Of a DNA stretch of 64,000 nucleotides, positions 1-8,641 are shown in pieces; position 1 is the stretch's first letter; each line of letters opens with the position of its first letter. The notes beneath the pieces are model-generated. The model was not told where the DNA came from. It ran no database searches and saw only the letters and a program-made list of their open reading frames with translations. A program made the translations under genes and the position numbers. This stretch comes from Candidatus Obscuribacterales bacterium (GTDB lineage Bacteria; Cyanobacteriota; Vampirovibrionia; Obscuribacterales; Obscuribacteraceae). The stretch covers positions 143,460 to 207,459 of the forward strand of contig JAIEOQ010000001.1 in the NCBI GenBank assembly GCA_019750335.1, written 5' to 3'.

Positions 1-708
1 TCACCTTGTATGTTCGAATGGGTATATTTTGCCCGTGTCGAATCAGAGATGAGTGAATTACCTGTATATCAAGCTCGTTTCAATTTAGGTTTGATTCTTG
101 CTGACGAAATTAAAAAACGAGGAGTAGAGGCCGACGTAGTGATACCGGTACCGGAAACAAGCCGTGTTGCTGCTGCTGCTATTGCCGAATCTTTAGACAT
201 ACCTTGTCGTGAGCTCTTAATCAAAAACAGATACGTGAATCGGACTTTCATTTTGGATGATCAAGCGGCAAGACAGGAAGCGATCAAACGCAAGCTCTTT
301 CCCATCGCCAAAGAGATTGCCGGTAAGCGTTGTCTGGTTGTTGACGACAGTATCGTGCGTGGAAACACTGCCCTGCAAATCATCAAATTGATAAGAGCGG
401 CCGGAGCAAAAGAGATTGTTTTGGTTTCGACCTGTCCACCTATTTCTAGCCCTTGTTATTACGGAATAGACTTTCCCAGCTCTAGCGAGCTAGTTGCTCA
501 TGGGCGTGACGAACTAAGCGTTGCCAGTGAGCTAGCTGCCGACAAAGTTATTTATCAATCGGTTGAGGGCTTGAAAAAAGCTCTTGGTCAAACCTCGCTT
601 TGCACCGGTTGTGTCACTCAGGATTATCCAACTGATATATCTTGTGGCGTCGAGTTTGAAGAGAAGCGTGCCGTAGACCGTAAAAAACAATTGAGCGAGA
701 GCAGATAA
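1..708 (+). CDS. purF: Amidophosphoribosyltransferase, C-terminal part (5' end outside window)
   Basis: First committed step of purine synthesis: it makes 5-phosphoribosylamine from PRPP and glutamine. The frame is already open at base 1, reading S-P-C before M-F-E-W-V-Y-F-A-R, which matches the conserved interior segment of PurF. The visible part is therefore the C-terminal phosphoribosyltransferase half; the N-terminal glutaminase (Cys1 nucleophile) lies upstream. The PRPP loop is clear as VVDDSIVRGNTALQ near residues 110-124 of the visible part. Cysteines near the C-terminus (CTGC, plus SPC at the left edge) would suit the Fe-S cluster of the Bacillus-type enzyme, which is inference. It heads the pur operon in this window, with purC about 13 bases downstream. 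Identity is secure; the true start cannot be seen. Confidence 0.95.
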   Translation, partial: SPCMFEWVYFARVESEMSELPVYQARFNLGLILADEIKKRGVEADVVIPVPETSRVAAAAIAESLDIPCRELLIKNRYVNRTFILDDQAARQEAIKRKLFPIAKEIAGKRCLVVDDSIVRGNTALQIIKLIRAAGAKEIVLVSTCPPISSPCYYGIDFPSSSELVAHGRDELSVASELAADKVIYQSVEGLKKALGQTSLCTGCVTQDYPTDISCGVEFEEKRAVDRKKQLSESR

Positions 709-721
709 AGCGGAGTTGCAA

Positions 722-1918
722 GTGAGCGTAATCGGTGAGAAAAAGCTGAAACTGGCTTACGAAGGATCGGTCAAACGTGTTTGGCAATCTCCGCAAGACG
801 AAGCCAATCTTTGGTTTGAATTTAGCGATGACTATTCGGTGTTTGATTGGGGCAAAATGCCTGACACCATTGCCGGCAAAGGGCTCGCTCTTACGCTTAT
901 CGGGGCTTTCTTTTTTGAAAAACTTGGCGGTTCTGGTTTTTGGCAGAAGCTATCTGAATCAACTGCTCTTTCCGTTTTTGACCGCGAGTGGTTGAAAAAA
1001 ATATTTGCCACAAATACATTCACTCGTTTAACTGAGCAAGGTTGCGGCAGTCATTTCAAAAGATTGGCCACAGGGTCCGGTGAAACTTTATCTTTGGCTG
1101 CTGCTGCTAAGCAAGGTACCGCCTTTATGGAAGTTGTCGCTGCCCTTGTCCAGCATCCGCGTCCGGTTTTACTTTGCGGACAAAATGTTTTTGAATACCC
1201 GCAGGCAGAGCCGGTTTTACGTTTGGTGCCTCTGGAAGTGGTTTTTCGTTTCGGTATGCCTAAAGGTAGCTCTTTAAGCTCGCGATTGGCTAAAGATCCT
1301 TCATATGCTCAAGTTCTCGGTTTAAAAGAAGTGCCGCAAGAAGGGCGCTATTTCGAGCATCCGGTGCTTGAGTTTTATACTAAGCTTGAGCCTAAAGACA
1401 GGTTGCTGTCCTTGCAAGAAGCTTTGCTTATTTCCGGACTACAGGCGAAACAATTTGAAACTCTAAGTGAATTGGCCCAACTTTTGGCTTTAGCACTGTT
1501 TGTGCTTTTTGCCGAGGCCGGCATAGAGCTTTGGGATGGAAAATTTGAATTTGTGGCCGACAGTCAGGAAGTTTTGCTTGCCGATAGCATCGGTCCTGAT
1601 GAATTGCGATTGCTCTATAAAAAATGTCATCTGTCCAAAGAGATGATTAGGCAAGTCTACCGTGGCAGTACATGGGAAGAATCAATTAAAACAGCGCAAG
1701 AGCTGGCGAAAAAACGCTGTTCTCTCTCCTGGAAAGAAATTTGTCGCTCTGAGTTGAACGCTTCTCCGCAAAAATTTTCGCTTGAAATAAAACAAGTTAT
1801 CGATCAGCTTTATGGAACCATTGCTAATCATTTAATCGGTCAAAAACTGTTTAGCGGTTGTGCCGGGCTGGATGATTTTGTGTCTACTGCTCGTGCCAGC
1901 GGCTTAGCGGAGGAGTAG
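722..1918 (+). CDS. purC: SAICAR synthetase, long form
   Basis: Phosphoribosylaminoimidazole-succinocarboxamide synthase, which joins CAIR and aspartate with ATP. Family motifs in order are YEGSVKRVW near the N-terminus, FSDDYSVFDWGKMPD, VPLEVVFRFG near 170, HPVLEFYTKLEP near 220, GKFEFVADS near 280 and LADSIGPDELRLL near 290. At about 400 residues it is much longer than the usual 235-300; the extra length includes an insert around residues 60-160 and a C-terminal tail. I chose GTG 722 because CGGAG at 711-715 lies six bases before it. The TTG at 716 would abut that ribosome site. The gene sits between purF and purD, and purD begins on the base after its stop. The odd length suggests a divergent PurC branch, but the core motifs leave little doubt. 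Confidence 0.88.
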   Translation: MSVIGEKKLKLAYEGSVKRVWQSPQDEANLWFEFSDDYSVFDWGKMPDTIAGKGLALTLIGAFFFEKLGGSGFWQKLSESTALSVFDREWLKKIFATNTFTRLTEQGCGSHFKRLATGSGETLSLAAAAKQGTAFMEVVAALVQHPRPVLLCGQNVFEYPQAEPVLRLVPLEVVFRFGMPKGSSLSSRLAKDPSYAQVLGLKEVPQEGRYFEHPVLEFYTKLEPKDRLLSLQEALLISGLQAKQFETLSELAQLLALALFVLFAEAGIELWDGKFEFVADSQEVLLADSIGPDELRLLYKKCHLSKEMIRQVYRGSTWEESIKTAQELAKKRCSLSWKEICRSELNASPQKFSLEIKQVIDQLYGTIANHLIGQKLFSGCAGLDDFVSTARASGLAEE

Positions 1919-3220
1919 ATGCTGCCAAATTCAGCGCTTAAAATTTTGCTTGTCGGCGGTGGCGGTCGTGAACATGCTATTTGCTGGAAGCTTGGGCAAA
2001 GTCCTTTAGTGCAAACAGTTTATTGCGCTCCAGGAAATGGTGGTACTGCTGTTAATCCCAAATCCGAGAATGTTGATATTCAAGTCTCGGATTTTTCTGC
2101 TTTAGCTCAATTTGCGCAAAATAACAAAGTTGATCTTGTGGTGGTTGGTCCGGATAATCCGCTTGCTGACGGCATAGTTGATTATTTGGAAAATCAAGGA
2201 TTGCGCACTTTCGGCCCGCGGCAAAAGCTGGCGCAAATTGAAGCCAGCAAAGTCTACGCGAAAAATTTCATGACTGAGCACGGCATTCCGACGGCTCGAT
2301 TTGCTGTCGCTTCAACACTTACCGAAGCGGAAAAAATCGTTATTGAAAATGATTGGGCCCGCGTGGTTAAAGTCGATGGTTTGGCTTTGGGTAAGGGCGT
2401 TTTTGTTTGTGATTCCCAGGCGGAAGCTGAAGCCGCCGTGCGTGAAATTTTTCAAACTGAAAAATTTGGAGCGGCGGGAGCGCAAGTAGTACTGGAAGAA
2501 AAACTGATTGGTGAAGAGATTTCACTTTTAATGTTTGCCGACGGCAAAGATCTAGCATTAATGCCGCCCTGTCAGGATCATAAAAGACGTTTTGACGATG
2601 ATAAAGGTCCGAATACCGGTGGTATGGGTGCCTATTCTCCCGTAGCGCTTTATGCCCAAGTCAAAGAGCGTGTGGAGGCGGAAATTTTGCTGCCGCTGAA
2701 AAAAGCAATGGCAGCAGGACAATTTGATTTTAAAGGCGTTCTTTATGCTGGTTTGTTGGTCACTGCTTATGGTGGTGAGTTGCGTCCTTATGTTTTAGAG
2801 TTCAACGCGCGTTTTGGTGATCCGGAAACACAAGTGATTTTACCTCTGTTGCGTTCGGATCTATTGCCGATTTTATGGGCGGTCACAGAAGGCAGCCTGG
2901 ATCAAGTCGAGATTGCTTGGCAGGATGGTGCCGCTTGTACCGTAGTTCTTGCTGCTGAGAATTATCCGGAAAGTTCGTCCAAAAATGAGCCGGTTATTGT
3001 AAATTCGCTGCCGGCAAATACTTTTGTTTTTCATGCCGGTACTAAGCGCTCAGCTGACAAATTGCTCACTAACGGTGGGCGTGTCTTTTCGGTTACAGCA
3101 ATAGGCAACAATCTTTCTGAAGCTGTCGAGTTAGCCTATGCCGGTATTAAAAGCGTCTCTTTTGCTGGAATGTCTTACCGTCGTGATATAGCGCGGAGGG
3201 CTTTAGCTAAATGTCACTGA
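1919..3220 (+). CDS. purD: Phosphoribosylamine-glycine ligase (GARS)
   Basis: ATP-grasp ligase that joins phosphoribosylamine and glycine to give GAR, the second purine step. The N-terminal dinucleotide-like loop VGGGGREHAICWKL, the ATP-grasp centre (VKVDGLALGKGV, then DDDKGPNTGGMGAYSP near residue 225) and the metal-binding FNARFGDPETQ are all intact. Length (433 residues) is normal. The ATG directly follows the purC TAG, with GGAG inside the end of purC. The stop overlaps the purN start by ten bases, so the two are probably translationally coupled. Nothing looks broken. Confidence 0.97.
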   Translation: MLPNSALKILLVGGGGREHAICWKLGQSPLVQTVYCAPGNGGTAVNPKSENVDIQVSDFSALAQFAQNNKVDLVVVGPDNPLADGIVDYLENQGLRTFGPRQKLAQIEASKVYAKNFMTEHGIPTARFAVASTLTEAEKIVIENDWARVVKVDGLALGKGVFVCDSQAEAEAAVREIFQTEKFGAAGAQVVLEEKLIGEEISLLMFADGKDLALMPPCQDHKRRFDDDKGPNTGGMGAYSPVALYAQVKERVEAEILLPLKKAMAAGQFDFKGVLYAGLLVTAYGGELRPYVLEFNARFGDPETQVILPLLRSDLLPILWAVTEGSLDQVEIAWQDGAACTVVLAAENYPESSSKNEPVIVNSLPANTFVFHAGTKRSADKLLTNGGRVFSVTAIGNNLSEAVELAYAGIKSVSFAGMSYRRDIARRALAKCH

Positions 3221-3861
3221 AGCTTGTGATTATGGTTTCCGGACGTGGCTCCAACATGAAAGCGATTCTCGAGGCCATCGAACAAAAGGAGCTAGATGCT
3301 CAAGTCTCTCTGGTCTTTTCTAATAACGCTCAAGCTCCGGCTCTTGAAACTGCGGCAAAATATGGCGTTCAAACTGCCAGTATTTCAAGTCGGGGATTAT
3401 CACGCTCCGAGCATGAAAGTTTAGTGGTCGATCTTTTGAAAAAACATCAGTTTGATTACATAGTGCTGGCCGGTTATATGCGCATTCTGTCCAAGTCCTT
3501 TCTTGATCATTATCGTGACAAAAATGGCTTTTACCGAGTAATCAACATTCATCCTTCTTTGTTGCCCAGCTTTCCTGGCGCTACCGGTTATGACGACGCT
3601 TTTAATGCCGGTGTGGCAGAGTCAGGAGTGACTGTGCATCTTGTTGATGAAGAGGTTGACCACGGCCCGATTTTGGCTCAATGGTCTTTTATGCGCCAAG
3701 CTGGCGACAGTTTGGAATCATTCAAAGCGCGTGGTTTGGCCATCGAACATATTCTTTATCCGCGAGTGCTTCAGTCTGTAGCGCGTGGCGGAATTGCGCT
3801 GAAAGACAATAAAATCGGTCTTGTTTTTGCTGTGGAGAATAAGGAGATCTCGGCCCGATGA
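3211..3861 (+). CDS. purN: Phosphoribosylglycinamide formyltransferase
   Basis: Transfers a formyl group from 10-formyl-THF to GAR. The N-terminal phosphate loop MVSGRGSNMKAI is intact. So is the catalytic segment NIHPSLLPSFPG (catalytic Asn and His), followed by TVHLVDEEVDHGPIL with the conserved Asp. Length (216 residues) is typical, with a slightly extended tail. It starts inside the last codons of purD and ends in an ATGA overlap with purL, so purD-purN-purL is a coupled block. No formate-dependent purT is seen, so the GAR formyl group here appears to come from folate. Confidence 0.96.
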   Translation: MSLKLVIMVSGRGSNMKAILEAIEQKELDAQVSLVFSNNAQAPALETAAKYGVQTASISSRGLSRSEHESLVVDLLKKHQFDYIVLAGYMRILSKSFLDHYRDKNGFYRVINIHPSLLPSFPGATGYDDAFNAGVAESGVTVHLVDEEVDHGPILAQWSFMRQAGDSLESFKARGLAIEHILYPRVLQSVARGGIALKDNKIGLVFAVENKEISAR

Positions 3862-6800
3862 ACGTTGCCGCAAATAAAATTGTCAGTGAAACGGCCGAGC
3901 CGGAAAAAAGCGCTTTAATCGCTTTAGCGGTTATAGCGAAAGACGGTTTTAAGAATGCAGCAGATGTGGTTGAGTTTCCGATTTATTGGATCTTGATTGA
4001 CAAAAATGAGGAAACAATTGATTCTTCAATCTTAAAACAAGCTTTGGCAGAAGTATTAGCTGATTCCTTGCTTGAGAATCTTTGGTCTTCATTCGGCGGA
4101 CAACGCCAAGAATGGCAAACTGTTTTTAAGGCTGCCGGATTCGGTTTTTATGCTGAACGTCAGTTCTTGCCTGGGGTTACCGATAACCTGGCTCGCACTG
4201 TGGAAGAAGCTTTGCATTTGAAAGGCGTGCCGCCAAGCATAAAAGTTGCTTCGGGACGCGGTTTCCTTTTTAAGAAAAAACAATCCGCAGAAGAAGGAAT
4301 GTACAAATTTTTTCATCCCCTTGCCGATCGTTTTAAAATTCACGATCTAGCAGAAGGTGAAATCAAATTTTTGCAATTTCCGGCTGTGCACTTACCCGAA
4401 GTTAAAGAGCCTGAAATCATCAGTCTTGACTTGAACGATCAAGAACTTGTTGAACTGAGCAAAAATCGACTTTTAGCTTTGAATCTTGCTGAAATGCAAG
4501 CAATCAAAAAACATTATCAAGGTTTGAACAAGTGGCCAACCGATGTCGAACTTGAGGTGATCGCTCAAACCTGGTCCGAACACTGCAAGCATAAAATCTT
4601 CAGCGCTAAAATTTCTTATAGGGACAAAGAGAAAAAGACAACAATCGACAGTCTTTATAAAACATATATTCAAGGACCAACTTATGAGTTGATGAAAAAG
4701 CGTGACGATCTGCTTTCAGTATTTGAAGATAATTCCGGTGTGATTCGCTGGACTGAAGAGCAAGGCGTGTGTTTTAAAGTTGAGACTCATAACTCACCGT
4801 CAGCTCTTGAACCTTACGGTGGTGCTCTAACAGGTATTCTTGGTGTCAATCGCGATGTGCTTGGTACCGGTCTTGGCGCCCGTCCGATTTTTAATACAGA
4901 TGTTTTTTGTTTTGCCTATCCGTCCGAGAGCCTGGCGAAAAGACCTAAGCTTTTGCCGGCTGAAACAATCATCAAAGGTGTAAGAAAAGGAGTGCAGGAC
5001 GGCGGTAATAAAAGCGGCATTCCGACAGTAAACGGCGCCGTCGTATTTCACCCAGGCTATCGAGCCAAGCCTCTTGTGTTTTGCGGGACCGGCGGCATCT
5101 TACCGCTGACCGTAGCCGGTAAATCTGGGGTGGAAAAACATACTAAAATTCAAGATCGGATTGTTGTTGTCGGCGGTCGTGTCGGTAAAGACGGTATTCA
5201 TGGCGCTACATTTTCTTCGGAAGCGCTCCATGAAGGGTCGCCTGTTAGCGCCGTTCAAATTGGTGATCCTTTTACACAAAAACGTGTTTCGGATTTTGTG
5301 CTTGAAGCGCGGGATCGCGGCTTAATCACCGGTATTACCGATAACGGAGCGGGCGGGCTGTCTTCTTCAATCGGTGAGATGGCGCGCATTACCAATGGTG
5401 CTACTCTGATTCTCGATAACGTGCCTTTGAAATATCCAGGTTTAAGCGATTATGAAATAGTGATCTCCGAGTCTCAGGAAAGAATGAGTATTTCCACGGA
5501 TCGCCCAGAAGAACTTTTGGCTTTAGCTAAAAAATTCAACGTCGAAGCTTGTGATTTAGGCGAGTTTGAAAAGCACGGCTATTTCAAAATTCTCCGCTCC
5601 GGCAAAACCGTAGCAATGCTTGATTTGCAATTCTTGCACAAAGGAGCGCCCCGGCTTGAGCTGGAAGCCGAATGGCAGGGACCAGCTTCGCTTCCGGAAA
5701 AGATTGGCGCCGAAAATAGTTCATACAAAACTATGTTGCTTGCTCTTTTGTCTCATCCTAACGTTTGCAGTCGTGAATCAGTAATCAGACAGTATGATCA
5801 TGAAGTGCAAGGCGGCAGTGTCGTTAAGCCTTTAATGGGCAGGAATCAAAAAGCGGCATGTGATGCAGCTGTAATCAAACCGATTCTAGATCGGCCCGAA
5901 GGTTTAGTTGTTGCCAATGGACTTTGCCCGCAGCTTAGTAAATACGATGCGCGTCTTATGGCTCAATGCGCTGTGGATGAAGCTGTGCGCAATGCTGTTT
6001 GTGTCGGAGCCAATCCGAAAAGCCTTGTTTTGTTGGACAATTTTTGTTGGACCGATCCGGTTTTTACTGATAAAAATCCGGAAGGAAAATTCAAGCTTGC
6101 TCAGCTGGTTAGAGCCTGCCAGGGGTTGGCAGACTCGGTTTATGCTTATGGAACACCGCTCATTTCAGGTAAGGACAGTATGAAAAATGATTTTGACGAC
6201 GGTGTTGTCCGTTTGTCTATTCCACCGACTTTGCTTGTTTCGGCAATGGGAAAAATTGACGACGCCGCTCAAGTCGTGACTATGGAATTTAAAAATCCAG
6301 GCGATCTTATTTATATAGTATCGGCAGCTTCTCTTGGCTTTGCCGGTAGTTTGGTCGCCGATATTGCCGGCTGGGACAGTGCTAACGTTCCGGAAATTGA
6401 TCCTCAAGAAGCAGCATTGTTATACGAGCAAACTCATGAAGCAATTAAAGCAGGGCTTGTTCAATCAGCCCATGACTTGTCCGATGGCGGGCTTGGCGTC
6501 GCCCTTGCCGAATGTTGCATCGGCTCGGAGTTGGGAGCGCGTTTGCAGGCTGAAAAAATTTCTACTGCCGCAGCCGCTTGCATCCCTGATTCGAACGTAC
6601 TGGCAGCCGAGCTGAAAAAACGGCTTGATTTCGCGCTCTTTGCCGAAGGACCGGCTCGTTTGCTTGTCAGCGTTAAGCCGGAAAATAAAGCCGCCTGGGA
6701 ACAAATTATGCAAGGCATTTCCTGCGTTCAAATCGGTAGTGTGGAATCTTCAGCCGCTCTTGTTTTTACAAGCGCTGAAGACAAAGTCTTATTCTCTGTT

Positions 6801-6863
6801 GAATTGGCCGAAATGCTTGGGGCTTGGGAAACGTTGCTTCCATTCGCTGAGGAGGAGAGCTAA
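3858..6863 (+). CDS. purL: FGAM synthase, synthetase subunit, ~1000-residue form
   Basis: Converts FGAR to FGAM with ATP, using ammonia delivered by PurQ. The signature AQTWSEHCKHKIF is near residue 235. ATP-site elements such as KVETHNSPSALEPYGGA, the GVQDGGNKSG region, ITDNGAGGLSSSIGEMA and the second-half AHDLSDGGLGVALAECC follow in order. At 1001 residues it is intermediate between small PurL (~740) and large PurL (~1300). The extra N-terminal ~200 residues probably include a PurS-like part, while no glutaminase domain is present at the C-terminus. From memory, this layout with a separate purQ resembles the form in Geobacter and Desulfovibrio; that comparison is recalled, not searched. 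It overlaps purN by four bases and shares one base with purQ. Confidence 0.95.
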   Translation: MNVAANKIVSETAEPEKSALIALAVIAKDGFKNAADVVEFPIYWILIDKNEETIDSSILKQALAEVLADSLLENLWSSFGGQRQEWQTVFKAAGFGFYAERQFLPGVTDNLARTVEEALHLKGVPPSIKVASGRGFLFKKKQSAEEGMYKFFHPLADRFKIHDLAEGEIKFLQFPAVHLPEVKEPEIISLDLNDQELVELSKNRLLALNLAEMQAIKKHYQGLNKWPTDVELEVIAQTWSEHCKHKIFSAKISYRDKEKKTTIDSLYKTYIQGPTYELMKKRDDLLSVFEDNSGVIRWTEEQGVCFKVETHNSPSALEPYGGALTGILGVNRDVLGTGLGARPIFNTDVFCFAYPSESLAKRPKLLPAETIIKGVRKGVQDGGNKSGIPTVNGAVVFHPGYRAKPLVFCGTGGILPLTVAGKSGVEKHTKIQDRIVVVGGRVGKDGIHGATFSSEALHEGSPVSAVQIGDPFTQKRVSDFVLEARDRGLITGITDNGAGGLSSSIGEMARITNGATLILDNVPLKYPGLSDYEIVISESQERMSISTDRPEELLALAKKFNVEACDLGEFEKHGYFKILRSGKTVAMLDLQFLHKGAPRLELEAEWQGPASLPEKIGAENSSYKTMLLALLSHPNVCSRESVIRQYDHEVQGGSVVKPLMGRNQKAACDAAVIKPILDRPEGLVVANGLCPQLSKYDARLMAQCAVDEAVRNAVCVGANPKSLVLLDNFCWTDPVFTDKNPEGKFKLAQLVRACQGLADSVYAYGTPLISGKDSMKNDFDDGVVRLSIPPTLLVSAMGKIDDAAQVVTMEFKNPGDLIYIVSAASLGFAGSLVADIAGWDSANVPEIDPQEAALLYEQTHEAIKAGLVQSAHDLSDGGLGVALAECCIGSELGARLQAEKISTAAAACIPDSNVLAAELKKRLDFALFAEGPARLLVSVKPENKAAWEQIMQGISCVQIGSVESSAALVFTSAEDKVLFSVELAEMLGAWETLLPFAEEES

Positions 6864-7621
6864 TGAAAAGGCGTCCTAAAGCGGCGGTGCTTTACGGAGA
6901 TGGGATCAATTGTCATAACGAGACAGTGCATGGGCTTGCTCTTGCTGGTTTTGACGCCGAACTTCTACATACCACTGACTTAATGGCTAATTCTGCCCGC
7001 TTAAGCTCGGTCCAGTTATTAGCAATGCCGGGTGGATTCTCTTTTGCCGATGAAATTGCCAGCGGCAAAGTATTAGCTTTGAAGCTAAAAGATAAGCTGA
7101 AAAATACTTTTTATGATTTTGTCGATAAAGGAAATTTGGTGATCGGCATTTGTAACGGTTTCCAAATCTTAGTGCAGATGGGACTCTTGCCTGATTCGAA
7201 TCCGACAGCAGCAAGAGCTGTTTCGCTTTGTCATAATTCCCACGGGCGTTTTATGAACAAATGGGTTGAGCTTGAAGTAGACAAAAAAAATCAAAGTGGT
7301 TTTTTCCTGGGATTGCAATCCATACATTTACCGGTCAGGCACGGTGAGGGGCGCCTTGTTCTCTCTCCTGAGCTTACAAGCACTGCTGTTGAAACTGTAA
7401 AAAAACAATCACCTTTACGCTACCGGCAAGATATTAATGGCAGCTACGATCGCATAGCCGGTTTGCTTAACCAAAAAGGAAACGTACTTGGCTTAATGCC
7501 GCACCCGGAAGCTTTTGTTCGTTGGGAGCAACATCCGGCCGGACACAAAGTAAACCGTGGGGAAGAGCCTCATGGTTTGTCTATTCTTAAAAATGCAGCA
7601 GCAATGGTCAATCAAGGGTGA
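6863..7621 (+). CDS. purQ: FGAM synthase, glutaminase subunit
   Basis: Class I glutamine amidotransferase that feeds ammonia to PurL. The nucleophile elbow GICNGFQIL (Cys near residue 96) and the His/Glu pair in LMPHPEAFVRW near the C-terminus complete the triad. The N-terminus AAVLYGDGINCHNET and the MPGGFSFADEI motif are typical of PurQ. Length is 252 residues. The ATG uses the last A of the purL TAA stop, and the gene ends in a GTGA overlap with purM. Together with PurL and no separate purS gene, it should make the complete FGAM synthase. Confidence 0.95.
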   Translation: MKRRPKAAVLYGDGINCHNETVHGLALAGFDAELLHTTDLMANSARLSSVQLLAMPGGFSFADEIASGKVLALKLKDKLKNTFYDFVDKGNLVIGICNGFQILVQMGLLPDSNPTAARAVSLCHNSHGRFMNKWVELEVDKKNQSGFFLGLQSIHLPVRHGEGRLVLSPELTSTAVETVKKQSPLRYRQDINGSYDRIAGLLNQKGNVLGLMPHPEAFVRWEQHPAGHKVNRGEEPHGLSILKNAAAMVNQG

Positions 7622-8628
7622 GCAATATGAAAAAAGAAACATACGCTTCATCCGGAGTACAAATAGATAAAGCCGAATCCTTTGTGGAAAGGCTAAAACT
7701 TTTAGCCAGGCGTCCGGAGCATGGTCAGCTTTGGCCGGCAGCCGGAGGTTATGCCGCAGTTTATCCTTTCGCCCCTGATTTGGGAATAGCTGTCACCACA
7801 GATGGTGTCGGCACCAAATTGCTGGTAGCTGAAGCTTTGAATAAGCACGATACAATCGGTATCGATTTAGTGGCTATGTGCGCTAATGATCTGGTTTGTG
7901 TTGGGGCTGCCCCCTCTCTCTTTCTTGATTATTTTGCTGTTGGCCATTTGGAAAATCAATCAGCCGACGCAATCATGAAAGGTATTGTCGAAGGTTGCGA
8001 TCAAGCCGGCATGATTTTAGCCGGAGGAGAAACAGCCGAGTTGCCGGGATTGTATAAGCCGGGACATTATGATTTAGCCGGTTTTGCCGTTGGTCATGTA
8101 ACAAGAGATAAGTTGATTACAGGCAATAAGATCAAGCCAGGACAAAAGTTAGTCGGTGTTGCTTCAAGCGGGATTCATTCCAACGGCTTGTCTTTGGCTC
8201 GTAAAGTGTTGCCTCAAGAAGATAAATGGCTCAATCTTCTGTTGGAGCCAACTTTGATTTATGTCAAAGCGGTTCTTGCTGCTTTATCTAAACATGGTGA
8301 TGCAATAAGCGGCATCTGTCATATTACCGGCGGCGGTTGGCGTAATTTATTGCGTTTGAACAAAGAAGCCGGTTTTACCGTTACATCGCCCCTTCTTGTA
8401 CCTGAAGTTTTCCATAAAATTTCCGAACATGTTGAAAGTGAAGAGATGTATAAAACTTTCAATATGGGTATGGGATTGGCTCTAATTGTGGAAAAAGAGG
8501 CGGAGCTTGTAGCCGATTTATTTAAAGAGCATGGTTTCTCAGCTGCTGTAGTCGGTGAAACTACTGATGAATTTGAACGAATTAGAATTAAAGGTTTTGA
8601 TTTCGTACTTAAAGACAAACACTCATGA
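7618..8628 (+). CDS. purM: AIR synthetase
   Basis: Phosphoribosylformylglycinamidine cyclo-ligase, which closes the imidazole ring to give AIR. Family motifs are TDGVGTKLLVAEALN (near residue 60), the GGETAELPGLY metal and nucleotide motif (near 140), SSGIHSNGLSLAR (near 180) and ITGGGWRNLLRLN (near 240). Length (336 residues) is normal. GTG 7618 overlaps the purQ stop. An ATG four codons in (7627) is a weaker alternative because the overlap suggests coupling. Thirteen bases separate its stop from purH. Confidence 0.96.
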   Translation: MSNMKKETYASSGVQIDKAESFVERLKLLARRPEHGQLWPAAGGYAAVYPFAPDLGIAVTTDGVGTKLLVAEALNKHDTIGIDLVAMCANDLVCVGAAPSLFLDYFAVGHLENQSADAIMKGIVEGCDQAGMILAGGETAELPGLYKPGHYDLAGFAVGHVTRDKLITGNKIKPGQKLVGVASSGIHSNGLSLARKVLPQEDKWLNLLLEPTLIYVKAVLAALSKHGDAISGICHITGGGWRNLLRLNKEAGFTVTSPLLVPEVFHKISEHVESEEMYKTFNMGMGLALIVEKEAELVADLFKEHGFSAAVVGETTDEFERIRIKGFDFVLKDKHS

Positions 8629-8641
8629 AAGGAGTTGCAAG